Positions 1 to 12,100 of a stretch of 64,000 bases of DNA are shown piece after piece (the stretch's first letter is position 1; each line of letters opens with the position of its first letter). Origin of the DNA: Owenia fusiformis (taxonomy: Eukaryota > Annelida > Polychaeta > Sabellida > Oweniidae); the NCBI GenBank assembly GCA_903813345.2, contig CAIIXF020000001.1, positions 49,925,885 to 49,989,884 of the forward strand. Reading direction: 5' to 3'. Made by a program: the position numbers and the translations under genes. A model generated the notes under the pieces. The model was given only the letters and a program-made list of their open reading frames with translations. It searched no databases and was not told the origin of the DNA.

Positions 1-108
1 GTTGTCCTTTTTGTGACAACACTATGTTTTTGCATCACATGTACCCAACTCTCTTCAGAACATATTAATGAAAGGCAATCAACATTTTTTCATTTTAATC
101 TTTTTTAG

Positions 109-3100
109 ACATACGTAGAAGGTTGGATGACCTTGCAAATGGGACTCCCCCACAACAAGACCGCTCTGTGAGGAATGGTGTTAAAGGTTTAATACAAGAA
201 CTTAGGGAGCAGGAACTACGCAATCAAGAGTCCATTGAGGACTTAAAGAGACAGGTGTCTGGTTTAAACAAAGCAAGGTAGGTGATCTGATTTAAGGCTT
301 CCATCAAGTCTCCTGACCCATCTCTCTCCAATCTACTTCACTTTTTTTGTTCACATTTTGGGGTAGTTGAAGTGTTTAGGAGAGAGACATCACATTGGTT
401 GAAGCAAGTCTATTTTGACTTATTTCAAGTTTTTTACCCCGCATTTGTTCTTTTTTTTTAAAAAAACTGTATTTTTTACTCGCAAATCTAGTACACATGA
501 AGTCAACACTGGTGCCTTTGGGCAGAGTTTTTATACAATCGAAGGTGGTTTCCACAACCTGTCTTATTACTGGCATATATACATTTGTCAATTTTAACAT
601 GGTCTCTATGGTTAATCTACCTGATATGGAAATCACAAAATCAAAAAATTTGAAATTTCTCATATGAAGATTTCGAATATATCATTTTGACTAAATATTA
701 CAACTTCTACATGTAGTCTATTGAATTACCATATCTTTTCACTTCTATTTGAAACAACCAATTTATTGGTTTTTATCCATACAGTAGCCCTCCTGTGACT
801 ATTGAAGATCTGCTTAGTCTAAAAGACAGAACTAACGACATACATGATACACTTCTCAACAAAAAAGTACAGAAAGTCTGGAACAAAACCAGAACACAAG
901 AAGAGAGCAGAAACACACAAATTCAGTCTAAATGGAATCTCTGTAAATCAAAAATTGGTAAAAATACAGTGTTACATACACTGAGTGAGCATTTCTCGGA
1001 AGATAATGCAAAGGAAAGTGTTAACGAAGATATCAGACCTGACTCTGAGGCTTCTTCAAGAGAGAGTGATGTGACATTATCAAGATATGGTGTAAAATTG
1101 AGCCCAGAGAGTCCTTTTGAAAATGAGCCAAACTATACCCATACTGGTGTAGAAAATAGATGGAGATTGCCTCCAGTACAATCCATGAAACTGAAGCACA
1201 CTGTAAATGCAACAGGGAGTGATGATGAGAAATCACTTGATAGTCTGATTTCTCTAATACAGCCAGAATATGATAACACAGCTAATGAAAGATATATGGT
1301 TGGTACAAAATACACTGTCAAACCAGTGGATAGCACAAGAAAATTACAGACCTACGGGGCATTCCCTAAAACCAATAGGGAATATGACAGTGTAGAAATG
1401 AAAAACGAAAGCCCTTTATATGATCTTCCACTTAACCACAGAAATTATCACAATTTAGAAACATATTCTGGAGCATATAAGATTGATGACTCGCACCAAT
1501 TAACACCATATAAAAACAGCTACAGAAAATGGATGGAAACATTGGACCAAAGGATAAATGATCAGCAAGAATTTATGATGCAAGAAGAATATATGTTACA
1601 GAGGAGGTATCATGACTGTCACCAGGGTCAAAGGTACTCCATGTATTAGGAGAAATTATTTAGACATTACACTGTTATTTGTTGTTGTTTCTTGTTTATG
1701 ATTAATCATTTTTTGATGTTAAAGCCTCGCAGTCTCATTTGCTCTTTGGCAGCCACAACCCCACAAAATTGATATAGAAAATCTATATCACACTGCTTAT
1801 CCCTATATTTATGCTACATATTTCTCTTATTTCGGGAAGCTACACAGCTGTCGTAATTTCCGTAGATCAGATGTGACTGAGGCATTTAAGGAATTGTTGC
1901 ATTATCATTAAGAATATTTTATTTATTCATTGTTTGCATTACACTTTTATTCAAGTATATGGATTAATATGAGTGTTGTTCCAAATACTTATTAGCTCCT
2001 TTTCATTCATTATGGTACAGTGCTGGCTTAAATCGTTCTTTGAAAAGGTGTTCCAAACAGAGAGGGTCCATTTTTGCAACAACCCAAAATCTTCATAAAT
2101 AATTATATACCTGTACAAAGACATGTATTTATTGTTTTGCAATATATTTGTGTTCTAGGAATATGTATTTTATTAATTATGGATATCTAAAACATAACAC
2201 TGAATATCTTATGTATTTGCAGGAATGATTACAGACACAGCAATAAGAATGCTTTAGCAGCAGAAATCAGGTGACAACATACCTTTTTTGTGAAGTAATA
2301 ATATACAAGTAGTACTTCATTCTGTCGATGTGAATAACAGTGTTGCACAAGTAACATTCCAAAGCAAAACAGTTAAGGGGAGAATTTAACTTTGAAAAGT
2401 GACGCAGATTTCCAAAAATGTTAAAGCCTTAGTCCAATATTGCTTTCAGTAAATAATTAATGTATTTTATTTACATGAATTAACGATGCAAATAAAAACC
2501 ATTACCTGTTAAAAGAGCTTTTCACAAAAGGTAGATCTTATAATATGACCTTCATATATATTATGTTTGTTGTAGTGCAATGAGATCAGCCTACCTGAGG
2601 GATGGTGGTAGCGACCCTGCTGTTTTGGCACAGATGGCTGAGTTAGAATATGAGGCCACTAAACTATTGGAGGATCAACCTCAAAGACAACCAGCTTGTG
2701 AGTATATCCTATATGAGGTTGAGAATATAGGGATTATCCTGAAGAAAATATATATGTACAAATGCAGCATATTCCAGTGGAATAAGGTGTTCCACTTAGA
2801 CAGGTCTTACTGTATATGTTTATCAGTGATTTCCTCTGGGGCTTCGCTTGGTTGAATATCTCAAAATTGAATTGCACCCTATCGAAAGTCTGCTTGGACC
2901 TGCTAAACTGGTGAAATAATGAGATTTTTATTGCACCATTCAGAGGCTATGTTGTATTGAGTTTGCTTTTGGCATCCTGACTTGTTTTGTTTTACTTTAA
3001 CAGGTTCAGTTAGGATTTAGTACCCCTTTGAGAAAATTCCCAGAGAAATCACTACGTATGATAGGTGTATATGTAACGTATATGTATAACCTTTTTAATG

Positions 3101-6100
3101 TATATGCTTTTTATGATCCTAGATGTCCAGCACCAAATTGCAGATGATATCAGTGCACAGATCCTTGCCCTAGAACTTGAGAATAAACGTCTACAGAAAC
3201 ACCTCATATCAATGCAGACACAAAATAGGAACAGAGGTATGTACCAGATATTCTGAGAACAAGTCTGGGGTTTGAAATGAAAGTAATATTTTGTAATGTT
3301 TTCCACAGGTTCTATGGCTTTTGTTTGAAAGTAGAAAAGGCCAAATGGGATTTTATATGAAACATCTTACAAAAATTGATCTGATAGTTTGAACAGCCAT
3401 CTAGCTGAACACACTTTTTGGACAAAAAACTGATAATTTTAGCCTCTATTCAAGACTTTTACTGTCTTATTTCTTATTTTATAGACTTTACCGAGGACTT
3501 CCAAAGGCAACACATGAGGAAACTGATTCAGCTACAGCAGGAGATGGAGCAAGTGAAGCAGCAGATGAGCCTAGCTAACGTTCAGAGGAACATAGAGCAA
3601 CTGAAGCAAACACCTCCAAATAAATTGGTATGTACATGTATGTCATATATGACTTTGGGAGACAACAATTTCATTTTTGATTGTTCAAATTGATATCAGC
3701 GGATAAAGGAGCTGTAATTAAAGTTTAAGGAGCCAGTAATGCATTACAGTGTAAATGAATTGATATATCAGATCAATTTGATATCCAAGGAGGGAAGAGA
3801 ATTTTTTCCTTATGATTGTCATCACAATTGTTATTTCAACAGGAATCAAGTCAAAACCAGCCAACTGAAAGTCAAGCAGAAATCCCTGCTTTGCTCAGCA
3901 AGACTTCAAACAACATGTATGACAATGATCTCCTTCCTGCCCCTTATGATCCACAGTAAGTAAAACATTATCATCATTATTTGAAAAATCTGTTTTGAAA
4001 AAAAATTTTGTTGTGGATTTTCATGTTATTAGAGATGCATGAATCTTTGCAATAGCACTATACATCTCACTTAGTTTTCCCAGTTTGACCATCAGCTTCC
4101 AAGAAAAAGTATTTGAAGTGATGAAAATGTGGTACAAATATAGCAATTAAAAAAAATTGGGTGTGTGGCGCATCTCTATATTAGGAAATATATAGAAGTT
4201 CCATTGCATGTTATTTTCCCATGAACCTACTTTTGTGCTCTACAGTCTACTGTAACTATCATGCATCATTAAATAAAACTATAAATCAACCTAAACGTCA
4301 TCATAGTTAGGTTGAGATTCCAAAGTAGACCCCACCTCGAAGAATGAGATTTCATTTTTACCTTCAGAGCTGGCTTTGTGGTTTTCTATGACTATGTTTT
4401 ACATCTGGAACCCAGTCTTCACACATCGCGACTTATCATTGGTCTATTTGATGAAACAGCAGAGATGGGAGAGCCATCTATACTCCCAAGTGTGTACTGT
4501 GAGATGAACCAGGATAGTTTATACCAGGATGCAACTAGCATGGCCCTTATAGCAGCCAAACAGCCTGTACCTAGGTATGGTATAATTCTGTTGGATATTC
4601 TCTCAAAACTCAATATAAATGTGGCCAATGTGACATTGTATTTAATTCCCCGGTACAGTTTATTGGAATTGATGTACATGTATAAGACAGGGGCGTAGCC
4701 AGCTTTCAGTCAGGGAGGGGTCTATCGCCAAACAAATTTCGGTTTTACAGCCAGGGGGGTGCGATTGTGGCATAAACAAGCCAAAAATCAAGATTTATTT
4801 TGAATTTTAGGAAAATTTGTGCAACTTCTTTCAAAATTGAGCTAGAAGCTTCAAATAAAAAGCATTTTAAAGCTCTTTTCCTCTTCTATATCATGGTTAT
4901 ATTTTTATTGGTTATGGGGGGGGGTGCGATCACAACCATAGCACACCCCCCCTGGCTACACCTATGTAAGATAACACCTTTCTGTTACAGTTGTAGTCCT
5001 TCTCAGACCCTCAGCATGGTTATAGAACTACAGGCCTCTAACTCAGAGTCCAATAGATTGACTACACGGGCTTGGACCAAGATGGATCTATTTGATGAAT
5101 ACAATAGAGTGATCTCTGGAAGATGGAAGCTTCCATTGAGGGCAAATCCAATTAAACCTACGCTTCCAACTAGTCAACTTAATACTTTGGCACAGGTAAG
5201 TTACTAACAGATGGCTTTATTACTGAAACTTAATTGTAAGTCATTTTGTATCTACTGTACAATTTTTTAAGATTATGAGAACAAGAATGTCTTGCATACC
5301 AGTGTTGAATCAAGTAAGTGCTGCAATGTTGGATGTACTTGAGATAATGAAAATAGGTAGGCTCTCAGCCTTATGCCCACCTGAAGAATGAAATATTGGC
5401 TTACATGGCATAACTGTAAAATTGAGTTTACTGAGTTTACACTTAAGAAAATGGTGCTGTACATTTGTATGCTATGTACTTCCAGTATGGCCAGGCTGAG
5501 ATTTACTTGCGTTTAGTCAACTATAGGGATGCTGACCATCAGTCCCAGTCAACAGCCTCCCCAGAGCATAGTCACATGTACCAGTTCCCTCCCCAGGTAT
5601 TAATTCACATGCTTTTCTTAAGTGTGATCTTCATCAAGTTTTACTCTGAAATTTCTTTTGAATACATTGGATTAATTATGTCCCCACCAAGAAATGGTTA
5701 CTTTGTAATAGCCATCATTTTTGTGACGTGTTGGCATTTCACATTTGGTGTAACTTATGATTTCTCTTTTATAATTGCAATCAGGTGGTACTAGATATTT
5801 TGTGCTGTTAATGTCTTGTGTTTGTAAAATCAATGTTACCATGATGAAATCATTTAGATTGTATTGTAGATGTTGGGTATACCAAAGCAACTAAACCATT
5901 TTGATAAAAACAATCACATGAAAATTCTAACATTTGGCTATCTGTGTCCAACAGAAATCAACAGCAAAGTATGTTTCAGCATCAATGCTAAAGAGAAATA
6001 AAATTCTTTGTTTCAGCGTCAAATTCCCGTGTACATTCCCCCGCCTCCCTCCATCTCTCCTCCCGAGTCCCCTGAAATAAGTCGTCATTCAAGCTCCCAT

Positions 6101-6114
6101 GCATCTATCAATAG
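109..6114 (+). CDS. CCDC17: CCDC17-like exons 1-11: coiled coil and conserved core
   Basis: Exons: 109-277, 785-1633 (or 1606), 2223-2270, 2576-2697, 3123-3236, 3485-3627, 3843-3955, 4368-4574, 4991-5195, 5486-5596, 6017-6114. All are flanked by AG..GT and chain in phase. Exon 1 and exons 4-6 are Gln/Glu/Lys-rich heptad-like coiled coil (for example ELREQELRNQESIEDLKRQV and MRKLIQLQQEMEQVKQQM). Exon 2 is a long, low-complexity, charged exon with little conservation. Exons 4, 8, 9 and 10 carry the family motifs AYLRDGGSDPAVLAQM, AGFVVFYDYVLHLEP, SGRWKLPLRANP and GQAEIYLRLVNYRDA. Exon 11 is Pro/Ser-rich (PVYIPPPPSISPPESPEISR), a linker before the tail. The introns are short (100-600 bp) and hold no other gene. 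4683-4972 is a repeat. Confidence 0.88.
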
Positions 6115-9100
6115 GTAATATATATGTCAAGATTTAGGGACAAAAATTAATGTCATTTTAAAGTAAAGCTTTTTTTCTTTACAATGACGAGTTGAGAAAT
6201 TTAAAAAACATCCCACTTACTGAACTTTTAAACTTTTAAGGCATGTATTTTCAAAAAGCTTTACATTGGCGATATTCCATTACATTCTTGGACTTTGATT
6301 ATTTACGATTGAAAGTTGTGAACTTTTATATCAGGCATTTCAAATAGCTTTACATTGGCGATATTCCATTACATTCTTGGACTTTGATTATTTTACGATT
6401 GAAAGTTGTGAACTTTTATATCAGGCATTTCAAATAGCTTTACATTGGACATATTCCTTTACATTCTTGGACTTACAATATTTTACGATCTGAAGAGGTG
6501 AACTTTTGCAGCATGCATTTTCAAAAAGCTTTACATTTGCGAAATTCCACTACATTCCTGGACTTAGAATATTTTGCGATTGGAAGTTGTGAACTTTTAT
6601 AGCATGCATTTTCAAAAAGCTTTACATTTGCCATATTCCTTTACATTCTTGGACTTCGATTATTTTACGATCTATAGAGGTGAAATTTTATGGCATGCAT
6701 TTTCAAAAAGCTTTACATTGGCCATTTTCCTTTACATTCTTGGACTTAGTGAACTTTTATGCAGGCATTTTCAAAAAGCTTAACATTGGCGAAATTCCGT
6801 TACATTCTTGGACTTAGATTATTTTGCGATTGAAATACTTGATAACTTTCAAGGCATGTATTTTCAAAAAGCTTTACATTGGCGAAATTCCATTACATTC
6901 TTGAACTTAGATTATTTTGCGATTGAAAGTTGTGAACTTTTATAGCATGCATTTTCAAAAAGCTTTACAATGGCCATTTTCCTTTACATTCTTGGACTTA
7001 GAATATTTTACGATCTATAAAAGTGAAATTTTATGGCATGCATTTTCAAAAAGCTTTACATTGGCCATTTTCCATTACATTTTTGGACTTAGATTATTTT
7101 ACGATCTACATGTATAGAAGTGAAATTTTATGGCATGCATTTTCAAAAAGCTTTACATTGGCCATTTTCCTTTACATTCTTGGACTTTGAATATTTCACG
7201 AAGCAAAGTTGTGAACTTTTTATGCAGGCATTTTCAAAAAGCTTTACATTGGCGAAATTCCATTACATTTTGGACTTAGATTATTTTGCGATTGAAAGTT
7301 GTGAACTTTTATAGTATGCATTTTCAAAAAGCTTTACATTGGCCATATTCCTTTACATTCTTGGACTTAGATTATTTTACGATTGAAAGTTGTGAACTTT
7401 TATAGCATGCATTTTCAAAAAGCTTTACAATGGCCATTTTCCTTTACATTCTTGGACTTAGAATATTTTACGATCTATAAAAGTGAAATTTTATGGCATG
7501 CATTTTCAAAAAGCTTTACATTGGCCATTTTCCATTACATTTTTGGACTTAGATTATTTTACGATCTACATGTATAGAAGTGAAATTTTATGGTATGCAT
7601 TTTCAAAAAGCTTTACATTGGCCATTTTCCTTTACATTCTTGGACTTTGAATATTTCACGAAGCAAAGTTGTGAACTTTTTATGCAGGCATTTTCAAAAA
7701 GCTTTACATTGGCGAAATTCCATTACATTCTTGGACTTAGATTATTTTGCGATTGAAAGTTGTGAACTTTTAAACATGCATTTTCAAAAAGCTTTACATT
7801 GGCCACATTCCTTTACATTCTTGGACTTAGATTATTTTACGATCTATAGAAGTGAAATTTCATGGCATGCATTTTCAAAAAGCTTTACATTGGCCATTTT
7901 CCTTTACATTCTTGGACTTAGAATATTTTGCGATTGAAAGTTGTGAACTTTTATAGCATGCATTTTCAAAAACCTTTACATTGGCGATATTCCTTTACAT
8001 TCTTGGACTTAGAATTATTTTACGATATTTACTTGATAACTTTCAAGGCATGTATTTTCAAAAAGCGTTACATTGGCCATATTCCTTTACATTCCTGGAC
8101 TTAGAATATTTCACAAAGCAAAGTTGTGACTTTTTTATGCAGGCATTTTCAAAAAGCTTTACATTGGCGAAATTCCATTACATTCTTGGACTTAGATTAT
8201 TTTGCGATTGAAAGTTGTGAACTTTTATAGCATGCATTTTCAAAAAGCTTTACAATGGCCATTTTCCTTTACATTCTTGGACTTAAATTATTTGACGATC
8301 TATAGAAGTGAAATTTTATGGCATGCATTTTCAAAAAAGCTTTACATTGACCATTTTCCTTTACATTCATTGACTTAGAATATTTTACGATCTATAAAAG
8401 TGAAATTTTATGGCACGCATTTTCAAAAAGCTTTACATTGGCCATTTTCCATTACATTTTTGGACTTAGATTATTTTACGATCTACATGTATAGAAGTGA
8501 AATTTTATGGCATGCATTTTCAAAAAGCTTTACATTGGCCATTTTCCTTTACATTCTTGGACTTTGAATATTTCACGAAGCAAAGTTGTGAACTTTTTAT
8601 GCAGGCATTTTCAAAAAGCTTTACATTGGCGAAATTCCATTACATTTTGGACTTAGATTATTTTGCGATTGAAAGTTGTGAACTTTTATAGTATGCATTT
8701 TCAAAAAGCTTTACATTGGCCATATTCCTTTACATTCTTGGACTTAGATTATTTTACGATTGAAAGTTGTGAACTTTTATAGCATGCATTTTCAAAAAGC
8801 TTTACAATGGCCATTTTCCTTTACATTCTTGGACTAAGAATATTTTACGATCTACATGTATAGAAGTGAAATTTTATGGTATGCATTTTCAAAAAGCTTT
8901 ACATTGGCCATTTTCCTTTACATTCTTGGACTTTGAATATTTCACGAAGCAAAGTTGTGAACTTTTTATGCAGGCATTTTCAAAAAGCTTTACATTGGCG
9001 AAATTCCATTACATTCTTGGACTTAGATTATTTTGCGATTGAAAGTTGTGAATTTTAAACATGCATTTTCAAAAAGCTTTACATTGGCCACATTCCTTTA

Positions 9101-12100
9101 CATTCTTGGACTTAGATTATTTTATGATCTATAGAAGTGAAATTTCATGGCATGCATTTTCAAAAAGCTTTACATTGGCCATTTTCCTTTACATTCTTGG
9201 ACTTAGAATATTTTGCGATTGAAAGTTGTGAACTTTTATAGCATGCATTTTCAAAAACCTTTACATTGGCGATATTCCTTTACATTCTTGGACTTAGATT
9301 ATTTTACGATTGAAAGTTGTGAACTTTTATAGCATGCATTTTCAAAAACCTTTACATTGGCGATATTCCTTTACATTCTTGGACTTAGAATATTTTGCGA
9401 TTGAAAGTTGTGAACTTTTATAGCATGCATTTTCAAAAACCTTTACATTGGCCATTTTCCTTTACATTTTTGGACTTAGAATATTTTGCGATTGAAAGTT
9501 GTGAACTTTTATAGCATGCATTTTCAAAAACCTTTACATTGGCGATATTCCTTTACATTCTTGGACTTAGATTATTTTACGATATTTACTTGATAACTTT
9601 CAAGGCATGCATTTTCAAAAAGCTTTACATTGGCCATTTTCCTTTACATTCTTGGACTTAGATTATTTTGCGATTGAAAGTTTTCAACTTTTATAGCATG
9701 CATTTTCAAAAACCATTTACATTGGCCATTTTCCTTTACATTCTTGGACTTAGAATATTTCACAAAACAAAGTCATGAACTTTTTATGCAGGCATTTTCC
9801 AAAAGCTTTACATTGGCCATTTTCCTTTACATTCTTGGACATAGAATATTTTGCGATTGAAAGTTGTGAACTTTTATAGCATGCATTTTCAAAAACCTTT
9901 ACATTGGCGATATTCCTTTACATTCTTGGACTTAGATTATTTTACGATATATACTTGATAACTTTCAAGGCATGTATTTTCAAAAAGCTTTACATTGGCC
10001 ATATTCCTTTACATTCTTGGACTTAGAATATTTCACGAAACAAAGTCATGAACTTTTTATGCAGGCATTTTCAAAAAGCTTTACATTGGCCATATTCCTT
10101 TACATTCTTGGACTTAGAATATTTCACGAAACAAAGTCATGAACTTTTTATGCAGGCATTTTCCAAAAGCTTTACATTGGCCATTTTCCTTTACATTCTT
10201 GGACATAGATTATTTTACAATCTACATGTATAGAAGTGAATTGAAAGTTGTGAACTTTTATAGTACATGTATGCATTTTCAAAACCTTTACATTCTTGGA
10301 CTCGGATTATTTTACGATGTAAACCATGACTTGTTCTTCCCCTTACGTACCTGCGTGTACTTCTGAGTTATTTGTAATTAACAATCAAATCAACAAATAT
10401 TCACATATCATATTAGCAGATGTCTGGCGAAATTACATTACAATAAGATATTCTGATCGATAGAGTATTTGGTTATAAAACCGGAAGTGTTTTCTCTGAG
10501 GTCGGCGCGTCAAATTCCATATATGTATTCTACCTTCGGTATTAGTATTGGCCGGTACATCCTCCCGATTAATATCTATCATTGGGTGCTTTCAACACCA
10601 TGTATTTCTAATGTTATCGCAAAATAGTCCCTAAAATGAAGGAAATGTTTCAAAGTTAGAAATTTGATCGGCATTTTACCAAAAGAGCTTCTGCGCATGA
10701 GTTCTGCGCATGTCAAAAGCCCGTCAAACTTTCTCATTTCTTTTAACATTTCTCGCCATTTACACGACTTTCCCACCTGGAATCATACTCTATCATCAAA
10801 TTAGAAATATAAGGCATAACTTTAGATCGATTTTCAACCATCTCTTGTGAAAGTATTGAAGATGATCGGGGAAAACAATCCCCTCTATTCGAGGGGCTCT
10901 CTTGGGGATTTCTTCAATCACTATCAATACTATTGTCTATGCAAGTTCATTTCTATATTTAGCGATCTTTACTGTATTCTGTCCAATGACATATGGTTTT
11001 TACAATTCTACATGTACTGTACGTCATGAAAGAACAGAATCCAACAAATACCAAACCTAAAAGTCAAAATAAGTAGGCTAAAGGAAAGGTGACAGTAAAG
11101 CGTACGAAATACATGTACAGCATTCTATGAGATCGTAAAATGAGCTAAGTCCAGGAATGTAAAAGAATTTGGCCAATGTAAACCTTTTTGAAAATACATA
11201 ACATAATAGTTTACAACTTTAAATCTTGAAATAATCTAAGTCCAAAAATGTAATGGAATATGGCCAATGTAAAGCTTTTTGAAAATGGATGCCATAAAAT
11301 TTCACTTCTATTAAAATATTCTACAGTATGTAAGTCCAAGAATGTAAAGGAAAATTGCCATTGTAAAGCTTTTTGAAAATGCCTGAATTAAAAGTTATCT
11401 ACTTTACATCGTAAAATAATCTAAGTCCAAGAATGTAATGGAATTTTGCCAATGTAAAGCTTTTTAAAAACGCCTGCATAAAAAGTTCACAACTTTGTTT
11501 CGTGAAATATTCTAAGTCCAAGAATGTAAAGGAATATGGCCAATGTAAAGCTTTTTGAAAATACATGCCTTAAAAGTTATCAAGTATATATATATAGTAT
11601 ATATCCCTTCTATATATCATAAAATAATGTAAGTCCAAGAATGTAAAGGAAAATGGCCAATGTAAAGCTTTTTGAAAATGCATGCCATAGATTTTACTTC
11701 TATAGATCGTAAAATAATCTAAGTCCAAGAATGTAAAGGAAAATGGCCAATGTAAAGCTTTTTGAAAATGCATGCTGTAAAATTTCACTTCTATAGATCG
11801 TAAAATAATCTAAGTCCAAGAATGTAAAGGAATATGGCCAATGTAAAGCTTTTTGAAAATGCATGCTATAAAAATTCACAACTTTCAATCACAAAATAAT
11901 CTAAGTTCATGAATGTAATGGAATTTCGCCAATGTAAAGCTTTTTGAAAATGCCTGCATAAAAAGTTCACAATTTTGCTTCGTGAAATATTCTAAGTCCA
12001 AGAATGTAAAGGAATATGGCCAATGTAAAGCTTTTTGAAAATACATGCCTTAAAACTTATCAAGTATATATCGTAAAATATTCTAAGTCCAAGAATGTAA

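Noticed and set aside
4378-5207. ORFs running from exon 8 into the intron and from the intron into exon 9
   Set aside because: Only the segments 4368-4574 and 4991-5195 carry family motifs; the rest is intron or repeat.
6574-10366. Many plus-strand ORFs of 60-115 codons reading MHFQKALHWPFSFTFLD and similar
   Set aside because: They translate the 90-bp satellite in different frames, change frame between copies, and have mirror ORFs on the minus strand in the right array.
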